This document shows, piece by piece, positions 32,213-40,218 of a stretch of DNA of 64,000 nt. A program made the translations under genes and the position numbers. The notes under the pieces are model-generated. The model made no database searches. It saw nothing but the letters and a program-made list of their open reading frames with translations, and was not told the DNA's origin. The DNA comes from Amycolatopsis dendrobii (GTDB taxonomy: Bacteria; Actinomycetota; Actinomycetes; Mycobacteriales; Pseudonocardiaceae), in assembly GCF_014145675.1 (NCBI RefSeq), contig NZ_JACGZW010000004.1, positions 496,001-560,000 on the forward strand. The letters are read 5' to 3'. Within the stretch, counting starts at the first letter, position 1. Each line of letters opens with the position of its first letter.

Positions 32213-32557
32213 GTGACCGAACGAGGCATGTCGGAGCAGGTCTTCCTGATCCTCACCGCGCTCGCCGACGAACCGAAGCACGGCTACGGCATCGTCCAGG
32301 CCGTCGAAAAGCTGTCCGAAAACCGCGTCCGGCTGCGGGTCGGCACGCTGTACGGCGTGCTGGACCGGCTGGTCGCCGACGGCTGGGCGGAACGGGACAA
32401 GGAGGAGATCCACCAGGGGCGGCTCCGCCGGTATTACCGGCTGACCGATCTGGGCGGCCGTACTTTGGCCGAGCAGACCCGGCGCTTGGCCGCGAACGCC
32501 GCTGCCGCGGAGTCGGTGTTGCGGGCGCGGGGCTGGGCGCTCGGGGGTGGGGCATGA
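32213..32557 (+). CDS. PadR-family regulator
   Basis: This 114-aa PadR protein has the winged HTH MSEQVFLILTALADEPKHGYGI at about 6-27, followed by RVGTLYGVLDRLVADGWAERDKEE and RYYRLTDLGGRTLAEQ. It is compact, without a long C-terminal domain, so it belongs to the PadR-s2 type. GTG 32213 gives the longest frame; ATG 32228 (MSEQVF, with GAGG upstream) is equally plausible. It heads a coupled set with a tiny ORF and a membrane protein. In this arrangement PadR commonly represses its neighbour until a membrane-active compound appears. Confidence 0.9.
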   Translation: MTERGMSEQVFLILTALADEPKHGYGIVQAVEKLSENRVRLRVGTLYGVLDRLVADGWAERDKEEIHQGRLRRYYRLTDLGGRTLAEQTRRLAANAAAAESVLRARGWALGGGA

Positions 32558-32628
32558 GCGTTCTCGAGGCCCGGCCGGCAGGGTTGCCTCGCCCTGGCGG
32601 ATTCGCCGACCTGGGCGGCTGGGCATGA
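32554..32628 (+). CDS. Tiny bridging ORF (24 aa)
   Basis: ATG 32554 overlaps the PadR stop as ATGA. The frame reads 24 codons with the peptide MSVLEARPAGLPRPGGFADL and ends with TGA 32626-32628, which itself overlaps the ATG of the membrane protein at 32625 (ATGA). It thus links the two neighbours by stop-start overlap on both sides. It may be a coupling leader rather than a functional peptide. Confidence 0.4.
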   Translation: MSVLEARPAGLPRPGGFADLGGWA

Positions 32629-33581
32629 CCGCGCCGGAACTGCGGTACCGCCGGATGGTGCGGATTCTCCCTCGTTGGTACCGCGCCGACCGCGAGGACG
32701 AAATGGTCGGCGCCCTGCTGGACGCGCGGGAAGCCGGTCGTCTCGCGGCCGGGCGTGAACTGCTCGCGATGCTGGGGCTGGGCTTGCGTGCCAGGCTGGC
32801 CGCTTGCTCAGCCCCAGCTCGCGTGGTCGCTTTCGGCGACACCGTCCGGCTGGTCGCCCTGCTCGGACTCTTCTGGGCAGCGATGAAGGGCGTCTTCTCC
32901 CTCGGCCACGACTTGTGCGACGCGCTCGGCTACCCGCGAACGAGCGGCCTCCACGCCTCCGCGACCGATACCGGCCTGTCGCTTTACCCTTCCCCGTTGG
33001 CTCAGCAGCTTGGGCGGGACGTCGCGCTGGCCGCCGCCGCCGTCGTACCGCTCGCGCTCCTTTTCTCCGGACGGCGCCGAGCCGCGCGAGTAGTCGCCGG
33101 AATCGTGCTGGTCGCCGGATTCGCGGCGTTCCTGTATCAGTATTCATTCAGTTTCAGCCCTGACCTGCTCGGCTACTTCGTCCCGCAATGGCTGCCGCTG
33201 CTGCTCCTGATCGCCGGATTCCATCTCGGAGCCCCGCTGCCGGCCGCGCGTAACTGGTGGACCGCATTAGCCGGGGGTGCGGCTTCCGTGTTTTACTTCG
33301 GTTCCTTCGTCGAAGCGGACCTGCGCGGGATTTCCTGGTTCGCATGGGCGGCCGTGCTTGTCATTCTCGCTTATTTCGCGTTCCGGCGACGTTCGGCCGC
33401 GTGGTCGTTCTCGCTCGCGGTGTGCTGTTCGCTGGTGCTGATCCAGCCGCTTGTCCTCGTCGCGACCATGGCCGCGGGCACGTTCCAGGCACTGGATCTA
33501 GTGCAGGTCTTCCTGGCGGGCGCGGGCATCGCAGCGCTGACCGCAGCCGGAATCATCGATTACCGCCGTCAAACCGCATAG
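32625..33581 (+). CDS. Multi-span membrane protein in the PadR operon
   Basis: A 318-aa protein. Residues 1-45 are a soluble ELRYRRMVRILPRWYRADREDEMVGALLD segment like the small domain often linked to PadR genes (HAAS/DUF1700-like), followed by about seven to eight transmembrane helices to the C-terminus. There is no transporter or enzyme motif. ATG 32625 is chosen because it overlaps the tiny ORF stop and is the first good methionine before the conserved segment. A role in envelope stress sensing or resistance is inference from the PadR context. Confidence 0.75.
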   Translation: MTAPELRYRRMVRILPRWYRADREDEMVGALLDAREAGRLAAGRELLAMLGLGLRARLAACSAPARVVAFGDTVRLVALLGLFWAAMKGVFSLGHDLCDALGYPRTSGLHASATDTGLSLYPSPLAQQLGRDVALAAAAVVPLALLFSGRRRAARVVAGIVLVAGFAAFLYQYSFSFSPDLLGYFVPQWLPLLLLIAGFHLGAPLPAARNWWTALAGGAASVFYFGSFVEADLRGISWFAWAAVLVILAYFAFRRRSAAWSFSLAVCCSLVLIQPLVLVATMAAGTFQALDLVQVFLAGAGIAALTAAGIIDYRRQTA

Positions 33582-33603
33582 CGCTCTTTCAACAAGGATT
33601 CTC

Positions 33604-35331
33604 ATGGACACCATGCCAAGGGCGCTTCCGCGCGCCTTGAATCAGCCCAATTACGCGCTCAATAACAGGCGAAGAAACAGCTGGATAGTCATCGGTTCTA
33701 TCCTTTTGATCGCCATTCTCGGCTACTTCACCCGCTGGATCTGCGACGACGCGCTAATCTTCACCAGAATTGTCGAGCAAATCCTCGCCGGAAACGGTCC
33801 GGTCTACAATCTCGGTGAACGAGCCGAGGCTTCCACGAGCACGCTGTGGCAATGGCTGCTCGCCTTCGCCGGATTCGTGTTCGGCCGATCGGACACCTCG
33901 ACCCTGTCCTGGATGCTCGGTCTCCTGCTCAGCGCCGCCGGGTTCGGATTCGCGGTCAGCGCGACGATCCGGTTGCACGGCGGGCGCGCCGCGGCGATGG
34001 TGCCGTGCGGCGTCCTCGTGCTGCTGGGAGTGCGGCCGGTGTGGCAGTACGCGACGTCCGGGCTGGAGACCGGGCTGAACACGTTCTGGATGGCGCTCTG
34101 CTGGTGGCTGCTCGTGCGCTTGCGCGAAAGCACTTCCGCCAGATCTGTTGTCGCAGCAGCGTTCGTGATCGGATTGGGCCCGCTGGTCCGTCCGGAACAG
34201 GCGTTGGTGGCCGCGGTATTCCTGGTGGCACTCTGGCTGGTGACAAAGCCGAGTTGGCGAGTCGTCCTCGCCGCGGTCGCGGCCGCCGGAGCGCTGCCGG
34301 TCGGGTACGAGATCTTCCGCATGGGCTTCTACGGCATCCTCGTGCCGATGCCCGCGCTCACCAAAAACGCGAGCGAATCCTTCTGGGGCCGCGGATTCGG
34401 GTACGTCGGCGATTTCGTGAACCCGTACCTGCTGTGGTTGCCGCTGGTCCTCTGCACCGTCCTGCTCGCCGGGGCGCTCCGGAGGCAGCGCACCGATCGG
34501 ATCGTCACCCTCGCTCCGGTGGCCGCCGGTGTGCTGTCGCTGGGATACCTGCTGAAGGTCGGCGGCGACTACATGCACGCGCGCATGGCGCTGCCGATCT
34601 TCTTCCTGCTGATGCTGCCGGTGCTGGTGCTCCCGGCGGCGAAGAAGACGCGGGTGATCGGCGCCGTCCTGCTGGCGTGGGCGGTTTTCTGCGCCGGCAT
34701 CGGCCAGTTCGTCCCGCAAGACGGCAAGCTCATCGACGACGAGCGCGGCTACTACCACGCGTGGACCGGCAAGAGGTATCCCACCGAGTCGGCGGATTTC
34801 ACCCCGAAGATGAAATATCTCAAGGACGCCGTCAGCCCGCGCGCCCTGACCTACGAGGATCCGCGGGGGCGGATCCTGACGACCCGGCTGCGCGCGGACG
34901 TCCCGTCGAAGTCCATGGTCACCGGGGTGTATCTGGGGACGGTCGGCGTCATGTCGCCGGTGGACGCCGGCGTGGTCGACTTCTGGGGCCTCGCCAACCC
35001 GATCGGCGCGCGGTTCGAATTCCCGACGGTGAAACCAGGCCACTCGAAACCGCTGAGCAACGCCTGGCTGCTGGCGGACTACGCGGACCCGTCGGCCCCG
35101 GTTCTCGCTCCGGGCAACTTCGCCATGCGCGCCGACATCACCGCGGACCAGGTCGCCGCCGCCCGGCACGCGCTGAGCTGCGGGGACTTGGCGGAGATCC
35201 AGCGGTCCACCCGCGAGCCGATGTCGCCGGGCCGGTTCTGGGCCAACCTCACCGGAGCCGTGCACCGGACCGGGGTGACCGTCCCGCCGGACCCGTTCGT
35301 CGCGGAGCGGACCTTCTGCGGAGGCCCGTGA
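33604..35331 (+). CDS. aftB: AftB-like arabinofuranosyltransferase (GT-C)
   Basis: A 575-aa polytopic GT-C glycosyltransferase. After the first membrane helix (WIVIGSILLIAILGYF) comes the catalytic Asp pair in CDDALIFTRIVEQILAGNGP (Asp48, Asp49), then YNLGERAEASTSTLW and, near residue 320, GGDYMHARMALP. These are landmarks of mycobacterial AftB, which adds terminal beta-1,2-linked arabinofuranose from decaprenyl-phosphoarabinose to wall arabinan. About ten helices precede an extracytoplasmic C-terminal domain of about 200 residues. AAGGA lies before ATG 33604. It sits alone, away from other arabinogalactan genes. Confidence 0.85.
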   Translation: MDTMPRALPRALNQPNYALNNRRRNSWIVIGSILLIAILGYFTRWICDDALIFTRIVEQILAGNGPVYNLGERAEASTSTLWQWLLAFAGFVFGRSDTSTLSWMLGLLLSAAGFGFAVSATIRLHGGRAAAMVPCGVLVLLGVRPVWQYATSGLETGLNTFWMALCWWLLVRLRESTSARSVVAAAFVIGLGPLVRPEQALVAAVFLVALWLVTKPSWRVVLAAVAAAGALPVGYEIFRMGFYGILVPMPALTKNASESFWGRGFGYVGDFVNPYLLWLPLVLCTVLLAGALRRQRTDRIVTLAPVAAGVLSLGYLLKVGGDYMHARMALPIFFLLMLPVLVLPAAKKTRVIGAVLLAWAVFCAGIGQFVPQDGKLIDDERGYYHAWTGKRYPTESADFTPKMKYLKDAVSPRALTYEDPRGRILTTRLRADVPSKSMVTGVYLGTVGVMSPVDAGVVDFWGLANPIGARFEFPTVKPGHSKPLSNAWLLADYADPSAPVLAPGNFAMRADITADQVAAARHALSCGDLAEIQRSTREPMSPGRFWANLTGAVHRTGVTVPPDPFVAERTFCGGP

Positions 35332-35411
35332 TCTTCTCCGGCGGAACTGCTCTTGCCCAGGTCAGAGCGGTAGCGCATGCTGGAGTCCGCAGCGACGCGG
35401 AGGTGAGGGGA

Positions 35412-36149
35412 ATGGCGGCTGAGCCGACCTTGATCGGGTCCGTGCGGCGCGCGCTGCATCTGCTCGACGCGGTCGGCGCGAGCGAACGGCCGGTGCCGGC
35501 CAAGGTGCTCGCCCGCACGGTCGGGCTGCCGCTGCCCACGACGTATCACCTGCTGCGCACCCTCGTCCACGAGGGATACCTCTGCAAGCTCGACGACGGC
35601 TACGCGCTCGGCAGCCAGGTCAGCGAACTGCGCCAGCACACGTCGCTGCACGCGTTGCTGCCGAAGACCCGCCCGGTGCTGCGAGCCCTGCGCGACGAGG
35701 TCCACGGCGCGGCCTACCTCTCGCTCTACTCCGATGGAGACATCAAGCTCATCGACATCGCCGACGGGCCGACCGCCCCCTCGGTCGATCTGTGGGTCGG
35801 CGTCCACGAATCCGCGCACGCGACGGCATTCGGCAAGTGCATCCTGTCCGGCCTCGACAGCGAGGGACGCCGGGACTACCTGTCGCGGCACCAGCTGGCC
35901 GATCTCACGCCGCACACCATCACGGACAGCCGGGTGCTGGAGCAGCGGCTGTCGCAGAGCGGGGATGTGTTCAACGATCGCGAGGAGTATCTGCTCGGTA
36001 CCGCGTGCCTGGCGACGACGGTCCGTACGCCGGGTGCGTTGGGTGCGGTAGCGATCTCCCTGCCCGCGCGCCGCCTGGGTTCCGCACCCCTGCAGTCCTT
36101 GCGCCGAGCAGCCCAACGGGTGTCCCGCGCCCTGGCCGTCACGCGCTGA
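35412..36149 (+). CDS. IclR-family transcriptional regulator
   Basis: A 245-aa IclR protein: winged HTH at about 8-70 (IGSVRRALHLLDAVGASERP, LARTVGLPLPTTYHLLRTLVH) and the effector domain from about 85 (AYLSLYSDGDIKLIDIADGP, ESAHATAFGKCILSGL, GTACLATTVRTPGALGAVAI). ATG 35412 is preceded by GAGGGG. It lies 89 bases upstream of, and in the same direction as, the E1alpha/E1beta/lipoyl genes, making it their likely regulator. The ligand is unknown, probably a 2-oxo acid or diol. Confidence 0.9.
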   Translation: MAAEPTLIGSVRRALHLLDAVGASERPVPAKVLARTVGLPLPTTYHLLRTLVHEGYLCKLDDGYALGSQVSELRQHTSLHALLPKTRPVLRALRDEVHGAAYLSLYSDGDIKLIDIADGPTAPSVDLWVGVHESAHATAFGKCILSGLDSEGRRDYLSRHQLADLTPHTITDSRVLEQRLSQSGDVFNDREEYLLGTACLATTVRTPGALGAVAISLPARRLGSAPLQSLRRAAQRVSRALAVTR

Positions 36150-36238
36150 ACCGGCCCGTTATCACCATCTGAAATCCAGCCCGTTGTCCGGCGGACCGCG
36201 CCCGGCGAAAGTGGCCTCCAGAGCGAACGGGAGGTCCC

Positions 36239-37219
36239 ATGGAAGCGCAGGACAGGCTGGACCTGTACCGCACGATGGTCCTGATCCGCACCTACGAGGA
36301 GGCCATCCTCCGCGAGTACCACGCCGACAAGAAACCCGTCTTCGACATCGGCGCCGGGCTCGTCCCCGGCGAGATGCACCTGTCCGCGGGGCAGGAACCG
36401 GTGGCGGCGGGCGTCTGCGCGCATCTCACCGGCGACGACGCGGTCACCGCGACGCACCGGCCGCACCACTTCGCCATCGCGCACGGCGTCGACCTGAACC
36501 GGATGACCGCTGAGATCTTTGGCCGGACGACTGGACTGGGCAGAGGGCGCGGCGGGCATATGCATCTGTTCGACCCCGCCGTGCACTTCTCCTGCTCCGG
36601 CATCATCGCCGAGGGCTACCCTCCCGCGCTCGGGCAGGCGCTCGCGTTCCAGCGCCGCGGGACGGACCGGGTCGCTGTCGCGGTCACCGGCGAGGGCGCG
36701 GCGAACCAGGGGGCGTTCCACGAATCGCTCAACCTCGCGGCGTTGTGGCAGTTGCCGGTGATCTTCCTGGTGGAGGACAACGACTGGGGCATCTCGGTGC
36801 CGCGCAGCGCGTCCACGTGCGTCACGTCGAACGCGGACCGCGCCGCCGGATACGGGATTCCCGGCGTGCGCGTCGAGGACAACTCGGTCGAGGCGGTCCA
36901 CGAAGCGGCGGGCCAGGCGGTCGCGCGGGCTCGTGCCGGGGAAGGACCGAGCCTGATCGAGGTGCACACGTTGCGGCTGTGGGGGCATTTCGAGGGCGAC
37001 GCACAAGGTTACCGGTCCGATTTGGACGGTGTGCCGGGCCGGGATCCGTTGCCTGCCTATGAGACCCAGCTGCGCGCTGATGGCGATCTCGACGACGCGA
37101 AAGTCGCGGAATACAAAACAGCGGCCAGCGAACGAGTCGAAGCGGCGATCGCGTTCGCCAAAGAAAGCCCCGAGCCGGATCCCGACACAGCGCTGGATTT
37201 CGTGTTCGCGCGAGCCTGA
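36239..37219 (+). CDS. 2-oxo acid/acetoin dehydrogenase E1 alpha subunit
   Basis: A 326-aa thiamine-diphosphate subunit close to AcoA/PdhA. LIRTYEEAILREYHADKKP opens the fold, HLSAGQEPVAAGVCAHLTGDD follows, and the TPP/Mg motif is GEGAANQGAFHESLNLAALW (151-170) ending at Asn181 in VEDN. The usual GDG is GEG here, which still supplies an acidic metal ligand. With the beta subunit it would decarboxylate a 2-oxo acid or cleave acetoin and pass the acyl group to a lipoyl domain. GGGAGG precedes ATG 36239. Confidence 0.9.
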   Translation: MEAQDRLDLYRTMVLIRTYEEAILREYHADKKPVFDIGAGLVPGEMHLSAGQEPVAAGVCAHLTGDDAVTATHRPHHFAIAHGVDLNRMTAEIFGRTTGLGRGRGGHMHLFDPAVHFSCSGIIAEGYPPALGQALAFQRRGTDRVAVAVTGEGAANQGAFHESLNLAALWQLPVIFLVEDNDWGISVPRSASTCVTSNADRAAGYGIPGVRVEDNSVEAVHEAAGQAVARARAGEGPSLIEVHTLRLWGHFEGDAQGYRSDLDGVPGRDPLPAYETQLRADGDLDDAKVAEYKTAASERVEAAIAFAKESPEPDPDTALDFVFARA

Positions 37220-37242
37220 CGACACAGCGAGGAGAAGCAGCA

Positions 37243-38277
37243 ATGACGCTCACCGAACCCTCCGCGCCCGCCGGGCGGAAACTCAGCACCGCGAAGGCCA
37301 TGGTCGAGGCCATCGCCCAGGAAATGGACCGCGACGAACGGGTGTTCGTGCTCGGCGAGGACGTCGGGTCCTACGGCGGGATCTTCAGCTCCACCACGGG
37401 TTTGCTCGACCGCTTCGGCCCGCGCCGGGTGCTGGACACGCCGATCTCCGAGACCGCCTTCATCGGCACCGCGATCGGCGCGGCGGTCGAGGGGCTGCGG
37501 CCGGTGGTCGAGCTGATGTTCGTCGACTTCTTCGGCGTCTGCATGGACCAGATCTACAACCACATGGCGAAAATCCACTACGAATCCGGCGGCAATGTGT
37601 CCGTGCCGATGGTGCTGACCGCCGCGGTCGGCGGCGGATATTCGGACGGCGCGCAGCATTCCCAGTGCCTGTGGGGAACGTTCGCGCATCTGCCCGGGAT
37701 GAAGGTCGTCGTGCCGAGCAATCCCGCCGACGCCAAAGGATTGATGACCTCCGCGATCCGCGACGACAACCCGGTGGTGTACCTGTTCCACAAGGGAGTC
37801 ATGGGTTTGCCGTGGATGGCGAAGAACCGCCGGTCGATCGGCCCGGTGCCGGAAGGCGACCACGAGGTCCCGATCGGCAAGGCGAACGTCGTGCGCCCGG
37901 GCAGCGACGTCACCATCGTGACGCTGTCGCTTTCAGTGCACCACGCCCTCGATGTCGCCGACGAGCTCGCCGGGCAGGGCATCGACTGCGAGGTCGTGGA
38001 CCTGCGCAGCCTCGTGCCGCTGGACACTGACACGATCCTCGACTCAGTCGGCAAGACCGGCCGGATACTCGTGGTCGACGAGGACTACCTGTCGTTCGGC
38101 CTGTCCGGCGAGGTGATCGCGCGCATAGCGGAACGGGACCCGAGCCTGCTGCGTGCCCCAGCCGCGCGCGTAGCGGTGCCGGACGTGCCGATTCCGTACG
38201 CGCGCCCGCTGGAGTACGCGGTGCTGCCGACGCCGGCGCGGATCCGGCAGGCCGTCCTCGATCTGGTGGGCGCATGA
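37243..38277 (+). CDS. 2-oxo acid/acetoin dehydrogenase E1 beta subunit
   Basis: A 344-aa partner of E1 alpha with the transketolase pyrimidine-binding and C-terminal domains. DERVFVLGEDVGSYGGIFSS, TPISETAFIGTAIGAAVEGL (with the activating Glu), VELMFVDFFGVCMDQIYNH and the C-terminal VVDLRSLVPLDTDTILDSVG are diagnostic. It is spaced 23 bases after E1 alpha and overlaps the lipoyl gene by ATGA, so stoichiometric synthesis is expected. Confidence 0.92.
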   Translation: MTLTEPSAPAGRKLSTAKAMVEAIAQEMDRDERVFVLGEDVGSYGGIFSSTTGLLDRFGPRRVLDTPISETAFIGTAIGAAVEGLRPVVELMFVDFFGVCMDQIYNHMAKIHYESGGNVSVPMVLTAAVGGGYSDGAQHSQCLWGTFAHLPGMKVVVPSNPADAKGLMTSAIRDDNPVVYLFHKGVMGLPWMAKNRRSIGPVPEGDHEVPIGKANVVRPGSDVTIVTLSLSVHHALDVADELAGQGIDCEVVDLRSLVPLDTDTILDSVGKTGRILVVDEDYLSFGLSGEVIARIAERDPSLLRAPAARVAVPDVPIPYARPLEYAVLPTPARIRQAVLDLVGA

Positions 38278-38507
38278 CCGACGTCTTGTTCCCCGTCCTG
38301 TCCGAGAACGACCCGGACGGCGAGGGGGTCCTGGCCACCTGGTTCGCGACGGACGGCGCGACCGTCCGCGAGGGCGAGCTGATCGCGGAGGTCGCGGTGG
38401 ACAAGGTCGACGCGGAAGTACCGGCTCCGGCTTCCGGCGTGGTGCGGTTTCTGGCGGGGGAGGGCGACGTGGTGAAACAGGGCGCGCCGATCGCCCGCAT
38501 CGAGTAA
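38274..38507 (+). CDS. Stand-alone lipoyl carrier domain
   Basis: A 77-aa single lipoyl/biotinyl domain. The modified lysine is Lys44 in VAVDKVDAEVPAPASG, with the hairpin partner GDVVKQGAPIARIE at the end. It is the length of one domain: there is no peripheral-subunit-binding or acyltransferase core, so it is not a complete E2. The gene overlaps E1 beta by ATGA. It presumably carries the acyl or reducing group from this E1, with E2 and E3 activities supplied elsewhere, or serves a distinct pathway. Confidence 0.88.
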   Translation: MTDVLFPVLSENDPDGEGVLATWFATDGATVREGELIAEVAVDKVDAEVPAPASGVVRFLAGEGDVVKQGAPIARIE

Positions 38508-38532
38508 GCGCACGGGTCGCCCCGTGCTGGCA

Positions 38533-38575
38533 ACGGGTCGCCGCCGGGTCCCACCGTTGCCCGGCGGCGGCCCGT
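38533..38575. terminator. Bidirectional hairpin terminator
   Basis: ACGGGTCGCCGCCGGG (38533-38548) pairs with CCCGGCGGCGGCCCGT (38560-38575) with one wobble or mismatch over 16 positions. It occupies the gap between the convergent lipoyl and AhpD-like genes. Confidence 0.75.
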
Positions 38576-38582
38576 GTTCGCC

Positions 38583-39062
38583 TCAGCTGACGTTCGCGAA
38601 CTGGCCCGGCTGGTACATCCCGGCGGGCGTGCGCACGATGACGTTCATCCGGTTGGCCGCGTTGATCAGGCCGATCAGCATGACCAGCGCGGCGAGCTGG
38701 TCGTCGTCGTAGTGCTCGCGCGCCTGCGCCCACGTCGCGTCGGAAACGTCGCCGGCGTCCGCGATCCGGGTGCCCTCCTCGGTCAGCGCGAGCGCGGCCC
38801 GCTCGGCGGGGGTGAAGACGGTCGCCTCGCGCCAGACGGCCACCAGGTGGAGCCGTTCCGCGGTCTCGCCCGCCGCGGTGGCGTCCTTGGTGTGCATGTC
38901 GGTGCAGAAGCCGCAGCCGTTGATCTGGCTGGCCCGCAGCGAAACCAGCTCCTGCGTGGATGTCGGCAGCGACGAGTTGCGCAGCAGCATGCTCAGCCCG
39001 GCGAACCGCTTGCCGAGCGACTTGCCGAGGTCGTTGTTCATCATGTCGAAGCGTGCGTTCAT
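38583..39062 (-). CDS. AhpD-like carboxymuconolactone decarboxylase-family protein
   Basis: A 159-aa member of the AhpD fold. The peroxidatic motif Glu38-x11-Cys50-x2-Cys53-x3-His57 lies in TQELVSLRASQINGCGFCTD, as in alkylhydroperoxidase D proteins that reduce peroxides with a Cys pair. Start choice: ATG 39062 has GGAGG six bases upstream, whereas a longer ATG at 39095 has none, so the shorter form is reported. It is divergent from a DMT exporter. Confidence 0.88.
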   Translation of the reverse strand: MNARFDMMNNDLGKSLGKRFAGLSMLLRNSSLPTSTQELVSLRASQINGCGFCTDMHTKDATAAGETAERLHLVAVWREATVFTPAERAALALTEEGTRIADAGDVSDATWAQAREHYDDDQLAALVMLIGLINAANRMNVIVRTPAGMYQPGQFANVS

Positions 39063-39249
39063 CAGATCCTCCAGTGTGGTGAAGCGGATGCCCATGAGAT
39101 GCCGGCCGCCCGCAGGATGTGACAACCCCGGATGTGACCCGCGTCGCACCCGGCCCGCTACGCGATCTCACGGACTTTCCGCGCACCAGTACGCGGCGGC
39201 TGCCGAAAACGGGTCGCTCGCGCATGAGGCCGGGACGCAGAATGCGGAT

Positions 39250-40218
39250 ATGGCCGACCGGGGCGGTACCGCGCGGGCGACCGGGCTGAGCCTGGTCTCC
39301 TGGACGCTGTTCGCGAGCTCCGGTCCGCTCGCCAAGGCGGTGCTGGACGCGGGCTGGAGCCCGGCCGCGGTCACCGCAGTGCGGATCGGCCTCGCCGCGG
39401 TTCTGCTGACGCCCGGCGTCGCACTGCTGCGGCCGCGGGCGTTGCGGTTCCGGCGCGCTGAACTGTGGCTGCCGCTCGGCTACGGACTGCTCGGCGTCGC
39501 GGGCGTGCAACTGTTCTTTTTCGTTGCGGTGTCCCGGATTCCGGTCGCGGTGGCGATGGTGCTGGTGAACCTGTCGCCGGTGCTGGTCGCGCTGTGGGTG
39601 CGCGTGGTCCGTCGGACGCGGCTGCCGATGGCGGTATGGCTGGGAATCGCGCTGGCGATCGCCGGGCTGGTGCTGATCGCCGGTCTCGGGCCTGGGGCGA
39701 AGCTGGATTTCCTCGGCGTCGCGGCCGGATTGGCGTCGGCGGTCTGTTCCGCCGGGTACTTCCTGCTCGGCGAACGCGGTGCGAGGCGGCACGATCCGCT
39801 CGGGATGACTGCTGCGGGCCTGGCGATCGGGGCGGCGGCGACCATCGCGATTAGTCTATTGTGGACTATGAGAATCGCGTCGAGCCCGGTGTCGCTGGGC
39901 CACGCGACGATCCCGGTATGGCTCGCCCTGCCGATTCTGGCCGTCTTCGGCACCGTGCTGCCGTACCTGGCGGGGCTGCACGCGCTCGGCGGGTTGCCGG
40001 TGACGCTGGCTGGATTGCTGGCGCTGGCGGAGCCGTTGGTCGCGGCCGTGCTCGCGTGGGCGCTGCTGGGGCAGGAGCTGGGGCTGGCGCAATTGCTGGG
40101 GGCGGTGCTGCTGCTCGCCGGCGGGGCGGGCACGGCGCGGGGCGTTGTGAGTGTTTATGCCGGTTCTAACCGGCATAAACACTCACAACCCCTTACATCT
40201 TCGCCGCCCCCGCCTTAA
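39250..40218 (+). CDS. EamA/DMT-superfamily transporter
   Basis: A 322-aa protein with ten hydrophobic helices in two EamA repeats (about 10-135 and 145-290), including PLAKAVLDAGWSPAAVTAVR and the second-repeat PYLAGLHALGGLPVTLAGLL. Such proteins usually export amino acids or metabolites. The last 25 or so residues (VSVYAGSNRHKHSQPL...) are translated from the GTGAGTG hairpin at 40144, unlike other hairpins of the family whose TGA acts as stop. The 3' end overlaps the convergent gene by 26 bases. The natural C-terminus of the family ends near ARG at the hairpin. Confidence 0.85.
   Translation: MADRGGTARATGLSLVSWTLFASSGPLAKAVLDAGWSPAAVTAVRIGLAAVLLTPGVALLRPRALRFRRAELWLPLGYGLLGVAGVQLFFFVAVSRIPVAVAMVLVNLSPVLVALWVRVVRRTRLPMAVWLGIALAIAGLVLIAGLGPGAKLDFLGVAAGLASAVCSAGYFLLGERGARRHDPLGMTAAGLAIGAAATIAISLLWTMRIASSPVSLGHATIPVWLALPILAVFGTVLPYLAGLHALGGLPVTLAGLLALAEPLVAAVLAWALLGQELGLAQLLGAVLLLAGGAGTARGVVSVYAGSNRHKHSQPLTSSPPPP
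40144..40189. terminator. GTGAGTG-family hairpin
   Basis: A perfect 22-bp stem, 40144-40165 and 40168-40189, with a CT loop. The central 40 bp are identical to the hairpin at 10780-10819. It lies between the convergent EamA and molybdenum hydroxylase small-subunit genes and probably ends both transcripts. Confidence 0.85.

Noticed and set aside
38274..38507. Biotin carboxyl carrier protein or truncated E2 pseudogene
   Set aside because: The modified lysine is in DKVDAEV (lipoyl type, not MKM), there is no carboxylase nearby, and no E2 remnant follows before the terminator hairpin.
39063..39095. N-terminal extension of the AhpD-like protein from ATG 39095
   Set aside because: A strong GGAGG sits six bases before ATG 39062, inside the would-be extension, and the upstream ATG has no ribosome-binding site.
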